In this document: piece by piece, positions 56,903 to 64,000 of the stretch
How positions within the stretch are numbered: position 1 is the stretch's first letter
How the letters are laid out: each line of letters opens with the position of its first letter
Notes under the pieces: generated by a model
What the model saw: only the letters and a program-made list of their open reading frames with translations
The model's database searches: none
Told to the model about the DNA's origin: nothing
NCBI GenBank assembly: GCA_023053545.1
Contig: JAKZAN010000064.1
Coordinates: 124,001-188,000 of the forward strand
Length of the DNA stretch: 64,000 nucleotides
Origin: Lepidurus packardi
Lineage: Eukaryota; Arthropoda; Branchiopoda; Notostraca; Triopsidae
Direction of reading: 5' to 3'
Translations under genes and position numbers: made by a program

Positions 56903-58297
56903 ATGGATCAGCACGCTTTCACCTTATTACAAGTCACTCAGAGTATTCAAAAAGTGCTTTCACAGCGCTATACAACGGCATTTTGGGTAAAAGCAGAAAT
57001 GAATAAACTAAATTTCTACCAGCGATCCGGACATTGTTACCCTGAATTAGTCGAAAAATCAGAAGGAAAAGTAATTGCTGAACTAAATGCTGTTTTATGG
57101 AAAAACGACTTTAATCGTGCCAACCAAAAGTTCCTCGAAATTTTAAACGAACCACTCAAAGACGGCATAAAAATTTTGTTTTTAGCAAGAATAAGTTTCG
57201 ACGCTGTTCGCGGATTAACACTCCAAATTATCGATATCGACCCAAGTTTTACCTTAGGCGATCTGGAAAAAGAAAAGCAGTTATCCATCAAAAAATTAAA
57301 AGAATCGGGGCTGTTCAACCGCAATAAATCGCTCAAATTTCCAACATTACCGCAACGAATTGCCATTATTTCTGTCGCAACAAGCAAAGGATACGCCGAC
57401 TTTCTATCGGTCATTGATGGCAATCAGCATCAATATAAATTCTTTCATTATTTGTTTCCGTCAATTCTGCAAGGCGAAAAAGCAGTCTCTGGAATTATTG
57501 GCCAACTCAACACCATCAGAAAATTAACCAATCATTTCGACGTGGTAGCAATAGTTCGTGGCGGTGGTGGCGACGTTGGATTAACCTGCTACAACAATTA
57601 TGAACTTGCACAAGCCATCGCAAACTTTCCCCTTCCAATAATCACAGGAATTGGGCACGCCACAAACGAAACCGTATGTGAAATGATTTCGCACTTAAAC
57701 GCGATTACGCCAACCAAATTAGCAGATTACCTAATACAGCATTTTCATAATTTTGCACAACCCGTTGCAAGTGCAGAACAAACCATCAAAAGATTTGCTA
57801 AACAAATGCTCGGCGAACTCAAAACTGAATTTCAGGCAGAGCTAAAATATTTCAATGCCGCTACAAAGAACATGCTCAACCAAGAGCATCATGCAATCGA
57901 CCAAGCATCAAATCAACTGGCGTCGCAGTCGCGTTTTCGGTTCAAAAACGAAGTAGAAAGCATCGGAAACCATCAAAAAATCATCAAAAAAAGCACAAAG
58001 ACCATCATAAACAATGACGCACAACAAATTGAAAGACAAGTTGCCGCAATCGACAAAAATGCGGCATTGCTCATCACACGGCTCAACCTAAATCTGAATC
58101 ACATTCAACAAAACATTCAAAACATGAGTCCAGACCAAGTCTTGAAACGTGGCTACAGCATCACGATGGTTAACGGAAAGGCTATTTCGAACGCAAACCA
58201 GCTCAACGCAGGCGATACTCTCGAAACGCAACTTTGGAAAGGAACAATCAAAAGCAGCATCACTAAAATCACAAACAATAACGATGGAAATCAATAA
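56903..58297 (+). CDS. xseA: Exodeoxyribonuclease VII large subunit
   Basis: 464 aa from the ATG at 56903. An upstream in-frame ATG at 56774 lies within the kinase gene and adds unrelated sequence. OB-fold N terminus (FWVKAEMNKLNFYQRSGHCY), the XseA catalytic domain with IVRGGGGDVGLTCYNN and ITGIGHATNETVCE, a long coiled-coil region, and the C-terminal KRGYSITMVNGKAI segment. With XseB it degrades single-stranded DNA. Overlaps xseB by 14 nt. Confidence 0.93.
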   Translation: MDQHAFTLLQVTQSIQKVLSQRYTTAFWVKAEMNKLNFYQRSGHCYPELVEKSEGKVIAELNAVLWKNDFNRANQKFLEILNEPLKDGIKILFLARISFDAVRGLTLQIIDIDPSFTLGDLEKEKQLSIKKLKESGLFNRNKSLKFPTLPQRIAIISVATSKGYADFLSVIDGNQHQYKFFHYLFPSILQGEKAVSGIIGQLNTIRKLTNHFDVVAIVRGGGGDVGLTCYNNYELAQAIANFPLPIITGIGHATNETVCEMISHLNAITPTKLADYLIQHFHNFAQPVASAEQTIKRFAKQMLGELKTEFQAELKYFNAATKNMLNQEHHAIDQASNQLASQSRFRFKNEVESIGNHQKIIKKSTKTIINNDAQQIERQVAAIDKNAALLITRLNLNLNHIQQNIQNMSPDQVLKRGYSITMVNGKAISNANQLNAGDTLETQLWKGTIKSSITKITNNNDGNQ

Positions 58298-58499
58298 TTA
58301 CACAGAAGCATTCGCAGAATTACAACAAATTGTGGCCGATATCGAACAAGGCGAAATTTCCGTCGATTTGCTATCCGAAAAAGTAAAACGTGCCGCATTG
58401 CTAATCAAATTTTGCAAAAACAAATTGTCGACAACAGAAGAAGACGTCAACACGATTCTCAAAACATTAGACGGAAGCGACAATAATTTTGAAAGCTAA
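58284..58499 (+). CDS. xseB: Exodeoxyribonuclease VII small subunit
   Basis: 71 aa from the ATG at 58284, which overlaps the end of xseA. It is a two-helix protein with the family signature AFAELQQIVADIEQGEISVD and a coiled second helix. Open sequence further upstream is xseA in another frame. Translational coupling to xseA is expected. Confidence 0.9.
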   Translation: MEINNYTEAFAELQQIVADIEQGEISVDLLSEKVKRAALLIKFCKNKLSTTEEDVNTILKTLDGSDNNFES

Positions 58500-58600
58500 A
58501 AAAACCCGTAAGTGCATGGAAATCATATAATAATACGCAAATCATCCATAATTAATAGCTGCTCAAAATCCAATAATTTTAAGGGACAAAAAGACCCATC

Positions 58601-59197
58601 ATGAAAAATTATTACACACTTGGCTGCTGTTTCCTTGTGGCATTTTCGACTGCCGCGCAAAATGTCGAAAATTGGCCTGAACCAGCAAAACAAGCCGCAA
58701 AAATAACCACCGCACGATATGGCTCCGCTGATGTTTCGGCGCCCAATATCTTGATCTGGCACAACAAAGGTCAATTTGCGCGTATCGAAATCGAAAAAAA
58801 CGAAACCCAACACAGCTTTCCCATCGAACACACCGATATGCTCAAGCAATGCGTAAATTATGCCGTTCCAATAGAAAAAATTGCAGCGCTAGCAGCCTTC
58901 AATGGCAGCATTTCCGTCGAGCGCACGCAAGGTCTGCTCTGCACCAGATGCGATTCTGAAAACAACAATATGCTGGTTTTGAACCTGGCACACGAAATCA
59001 TAAACAACATCAGAACCGTCGATCAAGCACGCGAAGCATTCTCAATAATCCTCCGCCAAAACATGAACGGGGGCAATCCAGAATACATGCACCGCCTCAT
59101 TTTCGAACCCCATCAATCGCCAGCCGACCCAGGCAAAAACACCACAGGTCTATCGCGAAGCGACCTAGTCTATTATAAAGAAAAATTCGGAAACTGA
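58601..59197 (+). CDS. Secreted protein of unknown function
   Basis: 198 aa with a signal peptide (MKNYYTLGCCFLVAFSTAAQ). The mature part is a mixed alpha/beta sequence with a CTRC motif (LLCTRCDSEN) and three further recognisable helices, but no family I know. No operon partner; a degenerate copy of the dispersed element follows directly. Confidence 0.65.
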   Translation: MKNYYTLGCCFLVAFSTAAQNVENWPEPAKQAAKITTARYGSADVSAPNILIWHNKGQFARIEIEKNETQHSFPIEHTDMLKQCVNYAVPIEKIAALAAFNGSISVERTQGLLCTRCDSENNNMLVLNLAHEIINNIRTVDQAREAFSIILRQNMNGGNPEYMHRLIFEPHQSPADPGKNTTGLSRSDLVYYKEKFGN

Positions 59198-59198
59198 C

Positions 59199-59320
59199 CT
59201 TTTTGGGCGCCTGCAAAAGCAACGCGCTTTCCGCTCTATCTTTTTTGCTCAGCATTGTTTTTTTACCACCATATTGCCAATCGCAAAAAAGGATGCCGCT
59301 GCAATCGCTGGCGCAGTAAC
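59199..59320 (-). repeat. Dispersed intergenic element, copy C
   Basis: Read on the minus strand it has GATTGCAGCGGCATCC, a spacer hairpin region, AAAAAGATAGAGCGGAAAGC and GCGCCCAAAAA, matching copies A and B in order and spacing but with a longer, more diverged middle. Confidence 0.6.
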
Positions 59321-59449
59321 ACCCAATAAATCAACAAAATCGTACTAAAATCAGCTGGTTTACAATCCTATAAAAATTGAATACAATCCTATAAGAAAAG
59401 CGCTTTTGATGTTGCTAATTTTACCTATATAAATTTAAAAACTCAAGTT

Positions 59450-59830
59450 ATGAAAAATACAGGGAAATTCAAATTAGCGACAATGGTAGCAATTGCTGCA
59501 TTCACGCTTTCGTGCAAAAACGCTGCCGACAAGAACAATCAAGGAACCGAAGGAACGGAATATAATTCCGCCGACGGGATGGACAACACCAATGACGCCA
59601 TGAGTCCAGGAACAAACATTGACAACACAACTGGCGGCACCGGAACCACGATGGATACAGTATCCAACACAAGCGGATCAGGAACAAACACCCGATCTAC
59701 TGGATCTGGAACGAGAAGCGGCTCTGGAACCGGAACTACAACTGGTGGCGGAACTGGGACTGGAACCTCAACTGGTGGCGGTACTGGAACAACAACTGGT
59801 GGGGGCACAAGTTCTGGTGGAGGCCGATAG
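59450..59830 (+). CDS. Small lipoprotein with Gly/Thr/Ser-rich repetitive tail
   Basis: 126 aa: lipobox FTLSC (Cys22), a short Asp/Asn-rich part, then Gly-Thr-Ser repeats of the form GTGTTTGGG in the last 60 residues. The tail codes at low complexity, so its length may vary. A membrane-tethered flexible protein; function unknown. A 46-nt gap leads to the SPW-repeat gene, so the two may be co-expressed. Confidence 0.65.
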   Translation: MKNTGKFKLATMVAIAAFTLSCKNAADKNNQGTEGTEYNSADGMDNTNDAMSPGTNIDNTTGGTGTTMDTVSNTSGSGTNTRSTGSGTRSGSGTGTTTGGGTGTGTSTGGGTGTTTGGGTSSGGGR

Positions 59831-59875
59831 GTTGTCTATCAATTATTAGCGAGTTGAATTAAAAACAAACAAGTC

Positions 59876-60244
59876 ATGAGAATTATCGAAACGAGAACAT
59901 ACGGTTACTTGGATTACTTTATTGCAATCGTTCTGCTAATAATGCCAGGCGTGTTGGGTCACAACGTAACAATTGGCCAACTAATCATTCCGCCTGCATT
60001 GGGACTATTGATTATTGTTTTTAATTTGATAACCGCATACGAAATTAGTATCACGAATATAATCCCAATGAAAACCAGACTCAAGTTCGACTTCTTTTCT
60101 GGCCTTTTTCTAGCTGTTTCACCTTGGATTTTTGGCTTTGCTGATGTGATGTATATGCCATATTTAATTGTTGGTTTGCTCATCATCATTGCAAGCTTGT
60201 TAAGCAAAACAAAGCCGCAGGTGCGACTAACCATTTGGCGATAA
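59876..60244 (+). CDS. SPW-repeat membrane protein
   Basis: 122 aa with four hydrophobic spans arranged in two halves. The second half carries the SPW signature (VSPWIFGF) and the first half the related position LIMPGVLG, as in SPW repeat proteins. Function of the family is unknown. Strong terminator downstream (60276-60301). Confidence 0.8.
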   Translation: MRIIETRTYGYLDYFIAIVLLIMPGVLGHNVTIGQLIIPPALGLLIIVFNLITAYEISITNIIPMKTRLKFDFFSGLFLAVSPWIFGFADVMYMPYLIVGLLIIIASLLSKTKPQVRLTIWR

Positions 60245-60275
60245 AATAGTGAAAATGATTTCGAGTTCTAAAAAT

Positions 60276-60301
60276 AAAAGCGGCTAAGGCCGCTTTTTTT
60301 T
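60276..60301 (+). terminator. Terminator after the SPW-repeat gene
   Basis: Stem AAAAGCGGC / GCCGCTTTT with loop TAAG and a T8 run. Confidence 0.88.
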
Positions 60302-60431
60302 ATATACAGTTGTTGCATAAATGTGCTTTTGGTTCTCACAAAATCTAATAAGCTTAATTCGAGAAAGCCCTTAATTTTATAAAAATCAAGCCAAGTATAA
60401 TTTCTTATTTTGTTGTCATCATTTGCTGCAT

Positions 60432-60866
60432 CTAATATAGTCTGTAAACAGCTATCACGCCAATGGCAAAAACGATGTGTGCAAACAACAACTGCAAATA
60501 ATAATTTTGGTAATCAACACGTGGCGGCTGATTTGGCAATCGAAAAAGTATCATCCAACCCAAAATGCCTAACAACCCGCTCGCAATACCAAACCCGATG
60601 CCACACCACCAAGTTGGTTGCAGGTTTGTATACTTCCAAAGAAGGTTGAATGCAAACACAAAAATTAACCCGATTAGATAATGCACGCCCCAACCTATAA
60701 TCTGCTTACCAGGAAATTCTGGTGCTAAACCCAACCTGTTTATAATAATATTTAGTAAAACAGGTTCTTTGTATAGTTTACTAAAAACCTCCGAAATTAA
60801 GTAACTAAAGGCCGTCATTAAACTTGTGCCAACCAATGTTGCCAGTAAAATTTGAATTATGTTCAT
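60432..60866 (-). CDS. Four-span membrane protein of unknown function
   Basis: 144 aa with four hydrophobic stretches (ILLATLVGTSLMTAFSYL, GWGVHYLIGLIFVFAF, GIGFGIASGLLGILGWMILF, LFAHIVFAIGVIAVY). Resembles small conserved membrane proteins of Bacteroidota without known function. Lies 30 bp downstream of the disordered protein gene on the same strand. Confidence 0.75.
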   Translation of the reverse strand: MNIIQILLATLVGTSLMTAFSYLISEVFSKLYKEPVLLNIIINRLGLAPEFPGKQIIGWGVHYLIGLIFVFAFNLLWKYTNLQPTWWCGIGFGIASGLLGILGWMILFRLPNQPPRVDYQNYYLQLLFAHIVFAIGVIAVYRLY

Positions 60867-60896
60867 TTTGTATCACTGTAAGTTTCAATAGCAACG

Positions 60897-61286
60897 CTAA
60901 TGCCGACTGTCGCGGCTCGGTTCATCTGGGTTTGTGCCGTCGCTGCCATCTGCATGGCGGAAATTTGAAATTGTTGGCACGAAATCCTCTTTGCTGCTAT
61001 CAGAATGTGCTTGGTCATTAATATTGTAGCGGTCAATTAGTTCCTCGCTTCCATTGTCTGTTTCGTCCTGCGGCCTGTTTTCGTTCGTGCCATCTTGCCA
61101 ACTCCGTTCTGCTTCGCTATAGCCGCTTCCCGTTGTGTCATAGCTTTTAAATTCGTCCTCAGTTTCAAAAGATTCGTTCCCAGAATTGTCGTGACCCGCT
61201 TTTGAGGGTGCATTTCCGTATTCCGACGAGGTTTTGTCGCGATCAAAGCTGTCGTCTTCGCTGTATTCTTTATGCGTTTCTGCCAT
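60897..61286 (-). CDS. Hydrophilic, probably disordered protein overlapping cphA
   Basis: 129 aa made almost entirely of Asp, Glu, Ser, Asn, Gly, Thr and Lys, without a hydrophobic core. Its ATG overlaps the last 17 nt of the cyanophycin synthetase-like gene, so it is translationally linked to it. Composition resembles the protein at 49940-50200. No family recognised. Confidence 0.6.
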   Translation of the reverse strand: MAETHKEYSEDDSFDRDKTSSEYGNAPSKAGHDNSGNESFETEDEFKSYDTTGSGYSEAERSWQDGTNENRPQDETDNGSEELIDRYNINDQAHSDSSKEDFVPTISNFRHADGSDGTNPDEPSRDSRH

Positions 61287-63969
61287 GATAATTGGTATTT
61301 TGATTTCTAATTAATTCAGGTATATTTTCGGATTGTCGTTGTTCTGGTCGCGGCGCTTTTTCATGTTCTAAGGCTTGTTGTTCCTGAACCACTTTCACCA
61401 CGCTTTTGTATTGATCGCTCAAGGCTACAATTAGATCACCCCGTCCTGCAATCGCGAGTGCATATCGGATTGCTTCTGCCTCATCTGTAACCATTTCATA
61501 AGCGACCTTATTGCAGGATGATTCAAATCCTTCTAGGAGCAAATCATTGATATTTTGTTCAGTTCTGCCGCGCAAATCGTGTTCTTGCCTAATGATAATA
61601 TGATCAAACATACGGCAAGCAATCACTGCACATGCTTTGATGTCTTCATCTCGCCGATCGCCGATCCCGCTTATAATACCAATTTTCCGTTTGGCGCGAA
61701 CATTACGCAGGTAGGATTCAACCGCGGCATATCCATGCGGATTATGGGCATAATCAACCAATACTTTATATTTCTTAAACTCAAAGACATTTAGACGGCC
61801 AGGTGTTTGTTCAAAGCTTGGCACAAAACTTCGCAATGCCGCGTTCAACTCGACCCGCGTGAATCCCCATAAATAGCCGGCCAATGTCGCAGCTAGTACG
61901 TTCGCAATCATAAAAGGTGCGGTTCCGCCAAAGGTTAAAGGAATGTTCCTTACATCGCAAACAGTTATGCGCTCGTTACGCCATCTAATAACAATCATAC
62001 CTTCTTCAACAGTTGCAATTGGTTCACCAAAAGATTGGTGCTTCAAAAGCGTTCTATTTGTAGGGTCTAAACTAAAAAAAGCAACGTTACATTCGAGTTC
62101 GGCGGCAACTCGGACGCAATTTTCGTCTTCAGCATTGAGTACGGCAAAACCACTAGGCCTTACGCTGCGCGCAACTACTGCTTTAACATTGGCCAAATCT
62201 TCGAGCGTGTTGATATCATTTAATCCCAGATGATCTTCTTTGATATTCGTTATGATCCCAACATCACAAAAATCATAACCCAAACCGGATCTGATGATGC
62301 CGCCGCGCGCAGTTTCCAATACCGCAAAATTGACGCTGGGATCCCCCAATATAAATCCGCTGCTAATAGGCCCCGTAGTATCGCCTTCTTCGATGATATA
62401 GTCATTGATGTAAATGCCATCGGTGGTGGTATACCCAACATTAAAGCCCCTACCCTTTGCCAGATGTGCGAGTAAACGCGTGGTGGTGGTTTTTCCGTTG
62501 GTGCCCGTAACAGCGATAATTGGAATTCTGGATTCTCTATTGGGCGGATAAAACATATCCACAATTGCTTTGGCCACATTTCGTGGTTTTCCTTCTGTAG
62601 GGTCTAAGTGCATGCGCAGTCCCGGCGCAGCATTCACCTCCAGCACCACGCCTCCATTTTTGCGTATGGGCTCCGCAAGTGATTCGGCCATAATGTCAAT
62701 GCCGCAAATATCCAATCCAATTACTTTTGAAATACGTTCGGCCATAAAAATATTATCAGGATGCACGAGGTCTGTAGCATCAACCGCAGTGCCGCCTGTA
62801 CTCAAATTCGCAGTCGACTTTAAGTAAACGATTTCCGAAGGACCAGGAACGGTTTCTAAAGTATAGCCGCGTTTTTTTAAAATATCGGTCGTATCTCGGT
62901 CAATATTAATTTGCGTCAATGCCATTTCGTGGCCCTTACCCCGCTTGGAATCAGCATTTACATTTTCGATAAGTTGTGCTATCGATAACGACCCATTGCC
63001 AACCACGTGCGCAGGAACCCTTTTGGACGCGGCCACAAATTTACCGTCAACAACTAATATTCTATAGTCAAACCCTGTCGCATATCTTTCGACCACAACC
63101 CACTTACTAAATTTCTGTGCGAAAGCAAGTGCTTCTCTGGATTCGTCCCAGCCAATAACCTCGATTGAAGCGCCCTTTCCTTGATTGCTGTTTAGCGGCT
63201 TAATCACAATTGGATAACCTATTTTTTCTACAATTTGCTGAAGATCTGCTTCGTTATCGCACATCCCTCCCTCAGGAACGGGGATGAGCGCCCGTTCTAG
63301 TAATTTCTTGGTTTTTTCCTTGTCGCCTGCGATTTCGACTCCTAAAATTGAAGTTTTGCAAGTAATCGTGGCTTGAAACAGCATCTGATTTGCGCCATGC
63401 CCGAGCATTATTTCGGAACTATCGCCAACGCGACGCCAAGGAATATTTCTTTTAATAGCTTCATCAACAACAGATTGCGTGCTCGGTCCCAAACCCCTCG
63501 AATTTTTTATGTTTCTAAGCGTTTCGATGTCTGCCGCGATGTCGTAAGGGCGTTGCTGCGACAAGGCATTAATTAGTCTAAATGCTGCTTCGCCTGCAAA
63601 CAATCCAGCTTCCTCTATAATGTAGGCGTAGACCACGTTGTATATTCCCGTTTCGCCGGTGCCTCGCGTTCGGCCATATCCCGCATCCATGCCAGCAAGA
63701 GTTTGAAGTTCCAGCGCCACATGCTCCATGATATGGCCAAGCCACGTCCCCGTATCCAATCTTTCAAAGAAACCACCCTTTCGTCCTTCAGAACATTCGT
63801 GGTGAAACATGCCAGGTAGCATTTCCTTTATTGTACTATTGAAACCTTCTATTTTATTTGAGGGGAAGTACTCCATTTCCTCTAGGTCGAGACGTATTTG
63901 AATGAGATTTTTTCTATAATTACTCCAGATATTTGGTCCGCGGAGGACTTGACGCTTTAAAATTTTCAT
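61270..63969 (-). CDS. cphA: Cyanophycin synthetase-like protein
   Basis: 899 aa with the full CphA architecture: an N-terminal domain (WLGHIMEHVALELQTLAG), an ATP-grasp domain (about 210-470; PIVIKPLNSNQGKGA, VVLEVNAAPGLRMHL) and a C-terminal Mur-ligase-like domain with P-loop GTNGKTTTTRL, NIKEDHLG and VLVDYAHNPHG. It would polymerise aspartate and arginine into cyanophycin or a related peptide in the cytoplasm. Length equals known CphA proteins. The start codon is only 31 bp from the window edge; a cyanophycinase, commonly adjacent, could lie just outside. The small disordered-protein gene overlaps its end. Confidence 0.93.
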   Translation of the reverse strand: MKILKRQVLRGPNIWSNYRKNLIQIRLDLEEMEYFPSNKIEGFNSTIKEMLPGMFHHECSEGRKGGFFERLDTGTWLGHIMEHVALELQTLAGMDAGYGRTRGTGETGIYNVVYAYIIEEAGLFAGEAAFRLINALSQQRPYDIAADIETLRNIKNSRGLGPSTQSVVDEAIKRNIPWRRVGDSSEIMLGHGANQMLFQATITCKTSILGVEIAGDKEKTKKLLERALIPVPEGGMCDNEADLQQIVEKIGYPIVIKPLNSNQGKGASIEVIGWDESREALAFAQKFSKWVVVERYATGFDYRILVVDGKFVAASKRVPAHVVGNGSLSIAQLIENVNADSKRGKGHEMALTQINIDRDTTDILKKRGYTLETVPGPSEIVYLKSTANLSTGGTAVDATDLVHPDNIFMAERISKVIGLDICGIDIMAESLAEPIRKNGGVVLEVNAAPGLRMHLDPTEGKPRNVAKAIVDMFYPPNRESRIPIIAVTGTNGKTTTTRLLAHLAKGRGFNVGYTTTDGIYINDYIIEEGDTTGPISSGFILGDPSVNFAVLETARGGIIRSGLGYDFCDVGIITNIKEDHLGLNDINTLEDLANVKAVVARSVRPSGFAVLNAEDENCVRVAAELECNVAFFSLDPTNRTLLKHQSFGEPIATVEEGMIVIRWRNERITVCDVRNIPLTFGGTAPFMIANVLAATLAGYLWGFTRVELNAALRSFVPSFEQTPGRLNVFEFKKYKVLVDYAHNPHGYAAVESYLRNVRAKRKIGIISGIGDRRDEDIKACAVIACRMFDHIIIRQEHDLRGRTEQNINDLLLEGFESSCNKVAYEMVTDEAEAIRYALAIAGRGDLIVALSDQYKSVVKVVQEQQALEHEKAPRPEQRQSENIPELIRNQNTNYHGRNA

Positions 63970-64000
63970 ATCGTATTTTTTTGAGTCCTTTAAATCAGGC

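Noticed and set aside
59539-59808. Pro/Val-rich minus-strand frame opposite the Gly/Thr-rich lipoprotein
   Set aside because: Low-complexity complement of the repetitive tail; the plus-strand frame has a lipobox and start.

Overview
The window reads as a chromosome segment of a Bacteroidota bacterium, most likely Flavobacteriaceae and Flavobacterium-like. The evidence is a SusC/SusD polysaccharide utilisation locus, a SprB-type surface adhesin with a type IX secretion (T9SS) type B sorting domain and a PorP/SprF partner, a tmRNA whose tag reads GENNYALAA, Bacteroidota promoter boxes (TTG, about 19-23 nt, TAnnTTTG), few Shine-Dalgarno sites and an AT-rich base composition. No insertion sequence, prophage, CRISPR array or tRNA gene was seen.

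Layout. 0.3-1.7 kb: an SDR oxidoreductase and a small secreted protein. 1.8-17.6 kb: a minus-strand polysaccharide locus (regulator, SusC, SusD, LamG lipoprotein, GH144-like glucanase, GH3 beta-glucosidase, GH43 enzyme, sugar permease). The GH144-like plus GH3 pairing suggests beta-1,2-glucan as substrate, which is inference. 17.6-20.7 kb: an alanine/saccharopine-dehydrogenase-like enzyme, a beta-lactamase-fold serine hydrolase, and ssrA. 20.7-21.25 kb: a low-complexity repeat array. 21.26-28.64 kb: a type I restriction-modification island directly downstream of ssrA. It carries hsdM, a KilA-N gene, hsdS, a DUF3800 gene, a 168-aa unknown gene and hsdR, with a candidate small RNA on the opposite strand. 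29.1-40.5 kb: a DUF2130 gene, a barrel-like protein, PorP/SprF and a 2767-aa SprB-like adhesin with 843-bp tandem repeats.

Six homopolymer runs between 30.09 and 32.25 kb each appear to hold one extra base and break reading frames. This looks like local sequence error or recent decay. 40.7-50.2 kb: a secreted protein, a histidine kinase with exonuclease III, an FG-GAP-type surface protein, an AAA/VWA chelatase-like pair and a disordered small protein. 50.5-58.5 kb: lysC-lysA, acr3-arsC, a response regulator, a second histidine kinase and xseA-xseB. 58.6-64 kb: small secreted and membrane proteins and a cyanophycin synthetase-like gene.

The most promising unexplained material is in the restriction island: the DUF3800/168-aa pair placed between hsdS and hsdR, the opposite-strand small RNA with a matching promoter and terminator, and a perfect 32-bp palindrome inside the KilA-N gene. 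A second is a family of dispersed intergenic elements with three copies in this window.
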